Source of the DNA: an uncultured Chitinophagaceae bacterium
GTDB taxonomy: Bacteria > Bacteroidota > Bacteroidia > Chitinophagales > Chitinophagaceae
DNA length: 27,794 bases
Assembly: GCA_937919945.1 (NCBI GenBank)
Contig: CALESY010000165.1
Coordinates: 1 to 27,794, forward strand
Reading direction: 5' to 3'
Shown: positions 1 to 6,655 of the stretch, one piece after another
Layout of the letters: every line of letters begins with the position of its first letter
Position numbering within the stretch: position 1 is the first letter of the stretch
Program-made: the position numbers and the translations under genes
Notes under the pieces: model-generated
Database searches by the model: none
What the model was told of the DNA's origin: nothing
Seen by the model: only the letters and a program-made list of their open reading frames with translations

Positions 1-229
1 TAATAAAAAAATCAAGTTATTTTATATTTGTTTGAATTCAACCTATTTTTCGCATTCCTAGCGTATATACATTGAGAAATTTCATTACGATTTATGATAT
101 TTTACATTTTATCGTTCATACAAAATGAACAAAATAAAATTTGTGAACATAATATTTATGATTATCAATATAAAAGGCTTACATGAAATGTAAGCCATAA
201 TATTATTTAAATAATAATTATTTCTATCT
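1..229. other. AT-rich noncoding region at left edge
   Basis: No plausible coding frame was found. The stretch is very AT-rich. Besides the terminator at 168-196 it holds a 6-bp inverted repeat (GTTCAT at 114-119, ATGAAC at 125-130), a 14-bp AT palindrome at 202-215 and an isolated TATATTTG box at 23-30 with no gene behind it. Whatever gene lies to the left is outside the window. Confidence 0.6.
168..196 (-). terminator. Rho-independent terminator of the photolyase gene
   Basis: A perfect 9-bp inverted repeat (GGCTTACAT at 176-184, loop GAA, ATGTAAGCC at 188-196) lies 33 bp past the photolyase stop codon. Read on the minus strand it is followed by CCTTTTATAT, a short U-run, so it fits an intrinsic terminator for the minus-strand gene. 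On the plus strand only a mixed A/T stretch follows, so it would work poorly in that direction. Confidence 0.75.
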
Positions 230-1540
230 TTATGTTTTCATCTTGTCTGCTAAAGCTGCTTTATACACTTTAAGGCATCGTTCTTTGGCTACTTCATGGA
301 CTACTACAGGTTGAGGGTAAGAAAACTCCTGAAATTCAGGTACCCATTTTTTGATGTATGCCAAATCCGGGTCAAACTTTTCTGTCTGTAAATAGGGGTT
401 GAAAATTCTGAAGTATGGTGCTGCATCGCATCCGCTACCAGCTGCCCATTGCCACCCACCATTGTTGCTGGCAAGGTCAAAGTCCAATAATTTCTTTGCG
501 AAGTATGCCTCACCCCATCGCCAGTCTATCAGTAAATGCTTAGTAAGAAAACTGGCCACAACCATACGTACGCGGTTGTGCATATAGCCCGTTTTGTTCA
601 ATTCGCGCATGCCGGCATCCACTATCGGGTAGCCGGTTTGTCCGGCACACCATTTTTCAAATTCTGCCTCATTATTGCGCCATTTTATATTATCATATTC
701 TTTATGGAATGCTTCATTTACAACTTTTGGGAACTGCCATAATATCATCTGATAGAAATCTCGCCATATCAGTTCGTTCAGGTATTTCTCGCTGATGGGG
801 GCAGACTCCCTTGCCAGTTCACGTATGCTTGCCGTACCAAACCGTAGGTGCACACTTAGCTTTGTAGTACCCCTGATGCCTGGTATATCCCTTGTTTCAT
901 GATATTTTTTTACAATGTTTATGTCTAGTCTTGGAGGTACAATATCCAGTTCGGTTTCCGTGAAACCAATTTCTCTTAAGCTTGGTAAGGATATCACTGC
1001 TTGCTTATAGAAATTATTAAAATATTTCTCTGTTGGATAAGCCTTCAAGTAAAATGCATTCAACTTCGCTTTTACTTTTTTACTGTAGGGGGTATACACA
1101 GTGTATGGCTCCCCATTGTCTTTCATTATTTCATCTTTCTCAAAAAGCACTTGGTCTTTGTACGTATATAAGGGTATGTTTTGTGATAGCAGGAAGTCGG
1201 CTATAAGCTGTTCCCGATCTTTTGCATAAGGCTCATAATCGTGATTGGTATAGACTGCAGTTATATTATAGATACCCGTCAGCTTTTTGTAGCAGTCAAT
1301 AGGTGTACCATGCATTACATGGAGTGTGCTGCCCATTTCTGTCAGTAGACGTTGCATCTGCATCAAACTTCGGTGGATAAAATCAACACGTTTATCAGAC
1401 TTGTCCTCCAATTCGTCTAATATATTGGTATCGAAAATAAAAACGGGCACAACGGGCTTGCCGCTTTTCAAAGCATGGTACAAACCAGCATTGTCTTGCA
1501 GGCGCAAATCTCTGCGAAACCAGAAAATAGCTACATCCAT
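230..1540 (-). CDS. phrB: Deoxyribodipyrimidine photolyase (class I CPD photolyase / cryptochrome family)
   Basis: This FAD-dependent enzyme uses near-UV/blue light to split cyclobutane pyrimidine dimers in DNA. The 436-residue protein opens with the family signature FWFRRDLRLQDNAGL, where the N-terminal antenna-chromophore domain begins. The FAD/DNA-binding half carries TKLSVHLRFGTAS, GQTGYPIVDAGMREL (about residues 300-314), LIDWRWGE (about 337-344) and NNGGWQWAAG (about 359-368). Trp340 and Trp363 sit where E. coli photolyase has two members of its electron-transfer tryptophan chain, and the Asn of NNGGW is the FAD-N5-contacting residue in that family. Length is normal (E. coli 472). It is transcribed divergently from the glycosyltransferase pair, with 72 bp between start codons, and has its own terminator. 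CPD photolyase is more likely than a cryptochrome photoreceptor, but sequence alone does not prove the lesion specificity. Confidence 0.93.
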   Translation of the reverse strand: MDVAIFWFRRDLRLQDNAGLYHALKSGKPVVPVFIFDTNILDELEDKSDKRVDFIHRSLMQMQRLLTEMGSTLHVMHGTPIDCYKKLTGIYNITAVYTNHDYEPYAKDREQLIADFLLSQNIPLYTYKDQVLFEKDEIMKDNGEPYTVYTPYSKKVKAKLNAFYLKAYPTEKYFNNFYKQAVISLPSLREIGFTETELDIVPPRLDINIVKKYHETRDIPGIRGTTKLSVHLRFGTASIRELARESAPISEKYLNELIWRDFYQMILWQFPKVVNEAFHKEYDNIKWRNNEAEFEKWCAGQTGYPIVDAGMRELNKTGYMHNRVRMVVASFLTKHLLIDWRWGEAYFAKKLLDFDLASNNGGWQWAAGSGCDAAPYFRIFNPYLQTEKFDPDLAYIKKWVPEFQEFSYPQPVVVHEVAKERCLKVYKAALADKMKT

Positions 1541-1562
1541 ATAAAGTAAACAAAAGCAGGTA

Positions 1563-1584
1563 GCGAAAGTTTTGTACTTTTCGC
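1563..1584. promoter_or_regulatory. Imperfect inverted repeat in the photolyase/glycosyltransferase divergent promoter region
   Basis: GCGAAAGT at 1563-1570 and ACTTTTCGC at 1576-1584 can pair, with one extra base in the right arm. The loop contains TTTTG and runs into TACTTTTC, a one-mismatch relative of the Bacteroidota -7 box TAnnTTTG. It lies 28 bp before the ATG of the plus-strand gene and 22 bp from the photolyase ATG, where an operator for either gene would be expected. Function is inferred from position only. Confidence 0.3.
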
Positions 1585-1612
1585 CATCATTAGAAATACT
1601 TAGTAATACATT

Positions 1613-3052
1613 ATGAAACCCTTATATTGGTTATTACTCATGTTGGCAGTAGTGTCAATTCCTATCTTAGCTCATCTAGATGAATTACCGTTACAACTAT
1701 GGGATGAATCTCGTTTAGCTGTCAGTGCATTCGAAATGACAAAAACTGGTAACCTATGGGTTACTACTTACGAAAATCAGCCTGATATGTGGAACTTAAA
1801 ACCACCTATTAATATTTGGTTGATAGCGGCTTCAATAAAGATATTCGGAAATAATGAATTTGCCGTAAGGCTGCCATCTGCGTTGTTTGCCATACTTACT
1901 TGTATATTATTGTTCAAGTTTTTATATAATAATACAAGTAGTGCAATAACGGCATTCTTTGCGTGCTTTGTATTAATAACATGTGAAGGTTATGTAAGAA
2001 TACATGGTATAAGAACGGCGGACTATGAAGCAATGCTGACATTTTCTACTACTGCTTATTTACTTAATTACTACTTATTCATAAAACGTAATGAAGGTAA
2101 ATATCTTTTGTACTTCTTTATTTTTCTGACATTGGCGGTATTTACTAAAAGTATTGCGGGTATGATGTTTTTGCCAGGTTTATTGATATATACTTTGTTG
2201 CAGAAAAAGCTATTAGCAGTTTTTAAAACAAAATACTTTTACTTAGGTACAATTTTTTTCTTATTTACAATTGTATCTTATTATTTATATCGGGAAGCTG
2301 CAACCCCCGGATATTTACAGGCTGTTTGGGATAATGAACTTTTGGGTAGATATAATACAGTTATAGAAAACCATGACGATCCACCGAATTTTTATTTACA
2401 CGGAATAACTACAGTTAAATATAAATATTGGATAGTTATTACTATTCTTTCGCTTGCTTTAATAGTACATAAAGACAATATACATAAGCTATTGTTGAAA
2501 TTTTCTTTGCTTTCTTCAATGTTATTTTTGCTGATAATATCGTTTGCTGATACTAAATTGGATTGGTATGATATGCCAGTATATCCATTGTTAGCAATAA
2601 TAGCAGCAATTGGATTAGCATATTTTATAGAAAATCTCTCTTTAAATAAACTACAAAAAAAATCAAAAGCCATAGTCATAACTATACTTATATCAGCATT
2701 GTTAGTACCATATGCAGATATAGTTGCTAAAAGTTTTACACCAGAACATAATCCTTATTGGGATGAGAATCATTATATGTGCTTTTTTATGGCACGAGCC
2801 ATAAGGGGAGAGGAAAACATTAATAATCTTATTTTTACAGATGATAGTCTTGAACAAAATGTGTTTTTCTATTTCAGTACCCAAAAAGATGAGAAAAATC
2901 TGCATTTTAAAGGGATGAATAGTTTAGACTCTGGAGACAAAGTAATTATGTTTAAATCAGATAAGATTGGTAAGGTATATGATATGTATCATACCAATAC
3001 TGTAGATTCCTTTGCCAACGTTAAAGTATTTATTATAAATGGAAAAAAATAA
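1613..3052 (+). CDS. GT39/GT83-type integral membrane glycosyltransferase (ArnT/PMT-like)
   Basis: This is a polytopic membrane protein of 479 residues in the GT-C superfamily. Such enzymes move a sugar from a polyprenyl-phosphate carrier to an acceptor on the outer face of the inner membrane. A first hydrophobic segment (about residues 4-20) is followed by the Asp-Glu pair D31-E32 in LWDESR, the catalytic position in ArnT and protein O-mannosyltransferases. NLKPPINIWLIA and EFAVRLPSALFA match the PMT_2 pattern, and about ten more hydrophobic segments follow to about residue 370, then a soluble tail. The gene is strikingly AT-rich compared with its partner (row 2641-2700 is about 22% GC). It overlaps the next gene by 14 bp, so the two are probably translationally coupled, and that gene is a likely source of the lipid-linked sugar. 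Acceptor (lipid A, glycan or protein) and sugar are unknown. Confidence 0.82.
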   Translation: MKPLYWLLLMLAVVSIPILAHLDELPLQLWDESRLAVSAFEMTKTGNLWVTTYENQPDMWNLKPPINIWLIAASIKIFGNNEFAVRLPSALFAILTCILLFKFLYNNTSSAITAFFACFVLITCEGYVRIHGIRTADYEAMLTFSTTAYLLNYYLFIKRNEGKYLLYFFIFLTLAVFTKSIAGMMFLPGLLIYTLLQKKLLAVFKTKYFYLGTIFFLFTIVSYYLYREAATPGYLQAVWDNELLGRYNTVIENHDDPPNFYLHGITTVKYKYWIVITILSLALIVHKDNIHKLLLKFSLLSSMLFLLIISFADTKLDWYDMPVYPLLAIIAAIGLAYFIENLSLNKLQKKSKAIVITILISALLVPYADIVAKSFTPEHNPYWDENHYMCFFMARAIRGEENINNLIFTDDSLEQNVFFYFSTQKDEKNLHFKGMNSLDSGDKVIMFKSDKIGKVYDMYHTNTVDSFANVKVFIINGKK

Positions 3053-3986
3053 CCCCCAGTTGTCTATAGTAGTACCAGTTTTCAATGAAGAACAAATCAT
3101 TGACCAATTGGTAAAGCGTATGTCAGATGCTGCAAAAAATGTTACAGAGAATTATGAAATCATCTTTGTGAATGATGGCAGTAAAGATGATACACTTAAA
3201 AACCTGAAAGCAGCCTGCGCCACAGACAGACAACGTTTACATTACATAAGCTTTGCCCGAAACTTCGGACACCAGATAGCTATTAGTGCTGGTATGGACT
3301 ATGCCAAAGGTGATGCTATTGTTACAATAGATGGCGACCTGCAAGACCCACCCGAACTGATACCTGAAATGTATAAAGAATATCAGGACGGTTATAAAGT
3401 TGTATATGCCAAACGCAGCAAGCGCAAAGGCGAAACTTTTTTCAAATTGTTTACTGCGAAAATGTTTTATCGTCTGATGGCTAGGTTAGTATCATTTGAA
3501 ATACCGCTGGATGTAGGCGATTTCAGGTTGATAAGCCGTGATGTACTTGACTACCTGAAACAAATGAAGGAGTATGATAAATATATACGTGGACAGATAG
3601 CTTGGTTGGGCTTCAAAAGCACGTATGTGATGTTTGAGCGCGATGAACGGAAATTTGGTAAAACTAATTATCCTTTTCGTAAAATGTTGCGACTTGCATT
3701 CAATGGCATAACAGCTTTTTCAGACTCTCCGCTTAAGATAGCTACTAGCATGGGTTTCATCGTTTGTTTTATATCATTTCTGATAGGCGTATATGCGCTA
3801 TACGGTTACTTTTTTGCACATAATACCATACCGGGATGGGCATCCACCATTATCAGTATTACATTTTTGGGCGGTGTACAATTATTGTCACTTGGTATAT
3901 TAGGTGAGTACATCAGCCGTATCATCAATAACGTGCGCAACAGGCCATTATACGTGATAGATGAAAATACAACGATAGAAAACTAA
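3039..3986 (+). CDS. GT2 family polyprenyl-phosphate glycosyltransferase (DPM1/GtrB/ArnC-like)
   Basis: This cytoplasmic-face enzyme would transfer a sugar from a nucleotide donor to a polyprenyl phosphate. The 315-residue protein begins with a GT-A fold: SIVVPVFNEE (9-18), the nucleotide-binding Asp46 in FVNDGSKDD, and the metal-binding D98-x-D100 in DGDLQDPPE. RNFGHQIAISAGMDYA and GDFRLISRDV are typical of the GtrB/DPM1 branch. Two hydrophobic helices near the C-terminus (about 238-262 and 272-297) anchor it, as in GtrB. The ATG at 3039 lies inside the end of the upstream glycosyltransferase gene, whose stop is at 3050-3052. The gene meets the convergent solute-binding protein gene with 8 bp between stop codons. 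It most likely supplies the GT39-type partner with its lipid-linked donor, and the sugar cannot be read from the sequence. Confidence 0.88.
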   Translation: MEKNNPQLSIVVPVFNEEQIIDQLVKRMSDAAKNVTENYEIIFVNDGSKDDTLKNLKAACATDRQRLHYISFARNFGHQIAISAGMDYAKGDAIVTIDGDLQDPPELIPEMYKEYQDGYKVVYAKRSKRKGETFFKLFTAKMFYRLMARLVSFEIPLDVGDFRLISRDVLDYLKQMKEYDKYIRGQIAWLGFKSTYVMFERDERKFGKTNYPFRKMLRLAFNGITAFSDSPLKIATSMGFIVCFISFLIGVYALYGYFFAHNTIPGWASTIISITFLGGVQLLSLGILGEYISRIINNVRNRPLYVIDENTTIEN

Positions 3987-3994
3987 GCAGATAA

Positions 3995-5662
3995 TTAATT
4001 TATCTTAACGGTTTTCAGTTCAATCATATTCATTGGGTTGGCCTTCATGCCAGTTATTCGCTTACTTGTAAAGTGCAGTAACCGATCATAGAATAATGGT
4101 ATTACGGGTGCCTGACTCATTACGAGGCTGTCCATTTTTCTGTATTGCATGTAGCGTATGCTATCGGGTAGATTCATGCTTTCTTCATACCACTTATTGT
4201 AGGTACGGTTGTTGAAGCGTGTATAATTGGGGGGTGCCGGAAAATTGCCATAAAAAAATGCAAGAAAAGTTTCTGCATCCGGATAATCGGCTATCCACTG
4301 TGCACGAAACATAGAGGCTTGCGAACGGCTCATTTGTTGACGCAATATGTTGGCTTGTATTATTTCCACATCAAGCGGTATGCCTACTTCTTTAAGCTGT
4401 GTTGCAATAAAGTTTACAATATCTGCCCAGTTTTCTGGAGCTAATACGTGTAGTGGTTGTAAGCCTTTACCATTAGGGTAGCCGGCTTGTTGCAACAATG
4501 CTAATGCCTTTTGCGGATTATAATCGAAACCATAGCTGTGTGTGCTGTCGTGTCCTGGTATGCCTGCAGGTATAAAACCACTATTGGCAGGCAAAACTGC
4601 ACCGTTGCGAAAGTAGGTAGCAATCTTTTGTCTGTCAATAGCATGATTGATAGCCCGGCGAACCAATGGGCTGAGTTGTGGATTGTTTTTTACAACCGTA
4701 CTGTTGCTGTCTGTCAAAAAGCCAATGTATTCTGTATTCAGATAAGTTTGTTTCTGTAGGCTCAACTTGTTCCTGAAATCTGCTTTTAGTTCACCGTTTT
4801 TAGTAAGCACTAAGTCTTTAAAAGAACCATCCAGTCCATTTACAAAATCTATACGCCCCTGCAGTAGCAGCATAAACTCTGTGGCCTTACTATCAATAAA
4901 ACTTATTTGTACCGCATCTGCATAGGGCAGATTTTTGCAGGTATTATCCTGCTCCCAGTAATGCAGGTTTTTGCGTAGTACCAATACGTTACCCTCATCC
5001 CAGTAATGAAACATAAATGGTCCTGTACCACAAGGGTGCGCACGAAAATCTTTACCCCATTTCTCTACCGCTTCGTGTGGTACAATGCTGCAATAGGGCA
5101 TACTCAGTATTACCGGTAATGGGCGAAAGGGTTTTGATAACCTGATGATAAATGTGCTGTCGTTTGCTGCTGTAAAAGGCGAATCTGTTGCTACCCTATC
5201 ATTGAATATCCATGCACCGGTAGATGCAGTTATTGGGTCTATTAGCCTACCAAAACTATACGCCACATCTGCTGCTGTCATTTTACGGCCTTTACCATTT
5301 GCGAAAACCTCATTATCATGAAAAAATACATCTGTCCGCAAGTGGAAAGTATAAATCAATCCGTCAGTACTCACTTCCCAGTTTCGCGCAAGCGATGGCT
5401 TTATCTTTAAATATTCATCTGCATCTACCAAAGTATTATAAACCATGTGATCGGTCCACATATTATATAGGTTTTTGGCAAAAGCAGGGTCTATACTTTC
5501 TAATGTGCCACTACTGTAGTTGAGATATATGGTATTATCGTTCTGTTTATTTGTACGTTGATTGCACGCGGCCAACAAACAACAAATGACAGTTGTAATT
5601 AGTAAACAGTATCGACGTGATATCAAAAAACACATTAACTGCAATTTAACTGAAAAGCGCAT
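3995..5662 (-). CDS. ABC-type oligopeptide/nickel family solute-binding lipoprotein (SBP_bac_5)
   Basis: This is a periplasm-facing lipoprotein of the family 5 extracellular solute-binding proteins (OppA/DppA/NikA type), which capture peptides or similar ligands for an ABC importer. The N-terminus has Arg16-Arg17, a hydrophobic core and a lipobox LAAC with Cys33. Family signatures include YTFHLRTDVFFHDNE, MTAADVAYSFGRL, HPCGTGPFMFHYW and PLVRRAINHAIDRQKIA, and the 555-residue length is usual. An alternative ATG at 5635 (residue 10) would leave a 23-residue signal peptide before the lipid-modified Cys and would leave more room for regulatory DNA upstream. No permease or ATPase gene is nearby on either strand, so it is an orphan receptor here. 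It is divergent from pdxJ and convergent with the GT2 gene. Ligand unknown. Confidence 0.88.
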   Translation of the reverse strand: MRFSVKLQLMCFLISRRYCLLITTVICCLLAACNQRTNKQNDNTIYLNYSSGTLESIDPAFAKNLYNMWTDHMVYNTLVDADEYLKIKPSLARNWEVSTDGLIYTFHLRTDVFFHDNEVFANGKGRKMTAADVAYSFGRLIDPITASTGAWIFNDRVATDSPFTAANDSTFIIRLSKPFRPLPVILSMPYCSIVPHEAVEKWGKDFRAHPCGTGPFMFHYWDEGNVLVLRKNLHYWEQDNTCKNLPYADAVQISFIDSKATEFMLLLQGRIDFVNGLDGSFKDLVLTKNGELKADFRNKLSLQKQTYLNTEYIGFLTDSNSTVVKNNPQLSPLVRRAINHAIDRQKIATYFRNGAVLPANSGFIPAGIPGHDSTHSYGFDYNPQKALALLQQAGYPNGKGLQPLHVLAPENWADIVNFIATQLKEVGIPLDVEIIQANILRQQMSRSQASMFRAQWIADYPDAETFLAFFYGNFPAPPNYTRFNNRTYNKWYEESMNLPDSIRYMQYRKMDSLVMSQAPVIPLFYDRLLHFTSKRITGMKANPMNMIELKTVKIN

Positions 5663-5670
5663 TATTTTTG
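5663..5670 (+). promoter_or_regulatory. Putative -7 box of pdxJ (TATTTTTG)
   Basis: TATTTTTG matches the Bacteroidota primary sigma factor -7 consensus TAnnTTTG and ends 18 bp before the ATG at 5689. No clear TTG is seen at the -33 position. If the box is real, transcription starts downstream of the in-frame TTG at 5668, which argues for the ATG as the pdxJ start. Confidence 0.4.
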
Positions 5671-5688
5671 TCTGAAAGAAAAAACGTA

Positions 5689-6411
5689 ATGCCAGCCAAG
5701 CTTTCAGTAAATATAAATAAGATAGCCACCTTGCGAAACAGCCGAGGAGGCAATAACCCCGATGTGGTGAAAGCAGCTATTGACAGTCAGTTGTTTGGTG
5801 CAGATGGCATTACCGTGCATCCACGCCCTGATGAACGTCATATACGCTACGCTGATGTGCGCAACATTAAAAAAATAATAACTACAGAGTTTAATATTGA
5901 AGGTAATCCTACAGAAGATAAGTTTGTACAATTAGTATTGGAGGTAAAACCCGAACAAGTAACACTTGTACCCGATGCCCTTGGGCAACTAACGTCTGAC
6001 CATGGTTGGGATACGATTAAGCAGGCTACATATTTGCGAGACATCATTAGTGTATTCAAACAAGCAGGCATCCGTGTTTCTATTTTTGTTGACCCGATTG
6101 CCGATATGGTTGCAGCCGCCGCACAAACAGGTACAGACAGGGTAGAGTTATACACCGAAGCCTATGCTAAAAACTATAAGGCAGACAAAGCAAGTGCCAT
6201 CGCAGACTATATTACCGCTGCAAAAGCTGCAGCAGATTATAACTTGGGGTTAAATGCGGGACACGACCTTGATATGCAAAATCTAAGGTATTTCGCAACC
6301 TCCATCCCCAATCTGGCAGAGGTTTCTATTGGCCATGCCCTAATAAGCGACGCTATATATTATGGGCTTGAGAACACTATTCAGTTGTACAAGCGCCAAT
6401 TAGCCAGTTAA
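5689..6411 (+). CDS. pdxJ: Pyridoxine 5'-phosphate synthase
   Basis: PdxJ condenses 3-amino-2-oxopropyl phosphate with 1-deoxy-D-xylulose 5-phosphate to form pyridoxine 5'-phosphate, the last ring-closing step of the DXP-dependent vitamin B6 route in the cytoplasm. The protein is 240 residues from this ATG (E. coli 243). It shows the N-terminal strand SVNINKIATLRNSRGG, the active-site histidine motif GITVHPRPDERHI (His44 corresponds to E. coli His45), LVPDALGQLTSDHGWD, the phosphate-binding region TGTDRVELYTEAYA, and GLNAGHDLD near the C-terminus. An in-frame TTG at 5668 would add seven residues, but it lies inside the likely promoter and the ATG gives the usual family N-terminus. The divergent solute-binding gene starts only 26 bp away. 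No other B6 gene is in the window. Confidence 0.95.
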   Translation: MPAKLSVNINKIATLRNSRGGNNPDVVKAAIDSQLFGADGITVHPRPDERHIRYADVRNIKKIITTEFNIEGNPTEDKFVQLVLEVKPEQVTLVPDALGQLTSDHGWDTIKQATYLRDIISVFKQAGIRVSIFVDPIADMVAAAAQTGTDRVELYTEAYAKNYKADKASAIADYITAAKAAADYNLGLNAGHDLDMQNLRYFATSIPNLAEVSIGHALISDAIYYGLENTIQLYKRQLAS

Positions 6412-6421
6412 TCAACAAATA

Positions 6422-6443
6422 ATCCACAAATTTTATCAATTCG
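6422..6443 (+). repeat. 22-bp direct repeat, copy A (DnaA-box-like)
   Basis: The sequence ATCCACAAATTTTATCAATTCG recurs with 19 of 22 identities at 6548-6569, 126 bp downstream. With the preceding two bases it reads TAATCCACA, one mismatch from the DnaA box TTATCCACA. It lies just after the pdxJ stop codon. Probably a protein-binding site, identity unknown. Confidence 0.6.
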
Positions 6444-6446
6444 ATT

Positions 6447-6473
6447 TTATTGTAACTATATGATTTACAATAA
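6447..6473. repeat. Perfect 9-bp-arm inverted repeat in the upstream region of the giant adhesin
   Basis: TTATTGTAA (6447-6455) and TTACAATAA (6465-6473) are exact reverse complements around a 9-bp AT-rich spacer. The arms are AT-rich and no clean T-run follows, so it is a weak candidate terminator for pdxJ. An operator for a dimeric regulator is equally plausible. It sits between the two copies of the 22-bp direct repeat. Confidence 0.55.
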
Positions 6474-6547
6474 TAAATAAGTTATGTTTTATTTACTTTA
6501 AAATAATTACTAACTTTTGCACATTTAATGCAGAATTTTAACAGTTT

Positions 6548-6569
6548 ATCCACAAATTGTATAAATTTG
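6548..6569 (+). repeat. 22-bp direct repeat, copy B (exact DnaA box plus -7-like box)
   Basis: The sequence ATCCACAAATTGTATAAATTTG matches copy A at 19 of 22 positions. Its left end completes TTATCCACA (6546-6554), the exact E. coli DnaA-box consensus. Its right end is TAAATTTG (6562-6569), which fits the TAnnTTTG -7 element and lies 86 bp before the adhesin ATG. A regulator bound here would overlap the putative promoter. Confidence 0.55.
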
Positions 6570-6655
6570 CTAATACTTTATATAACGCCAATTGTGCGTT
6601 TGTCTGGGTTTCAAAACAAAAAATAGGGGATACAACTAACCAGACAAATCAACGT

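Noticed and set aside
3039..3052. Programmed frameshift on the A7 run fusing the two glycosyltransferases
   Set aside because: A -1 slip does not lead into the GT2 frame (which is +1), and GT2 has its own ATG and a complete N-terminal fold. A simple 14-bp overlap with coupling explains it.
3987..4003. Inverted repeat AGATAA-TTAAT-TTATCT at the GT2/solute-binding gene junction as a terminator
   Set aside because: The stem is six mostly A-T pairs and overlaps the stop codon of the minus-strand gene, so it is too weak to call.
6557..6655. TTG-initiated N-terminal extension of the giant adhesin (33 residues)
   Set aside because: It would place the clear Sec signal peptide internally and overlaps the repeat/promoter-like region. 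The ATG at 6656 is the sensible start.
6412..6655. Possible chromosomal replication origin because of DnaA-box-like sequences in AT-rich DNA
   Set aside because: Only one exact and one near DnaA box are seen, with no dense cluster and no dnaA/dnaN or other origin-associated gene nearby. Kept only as a regulatory-site observation.
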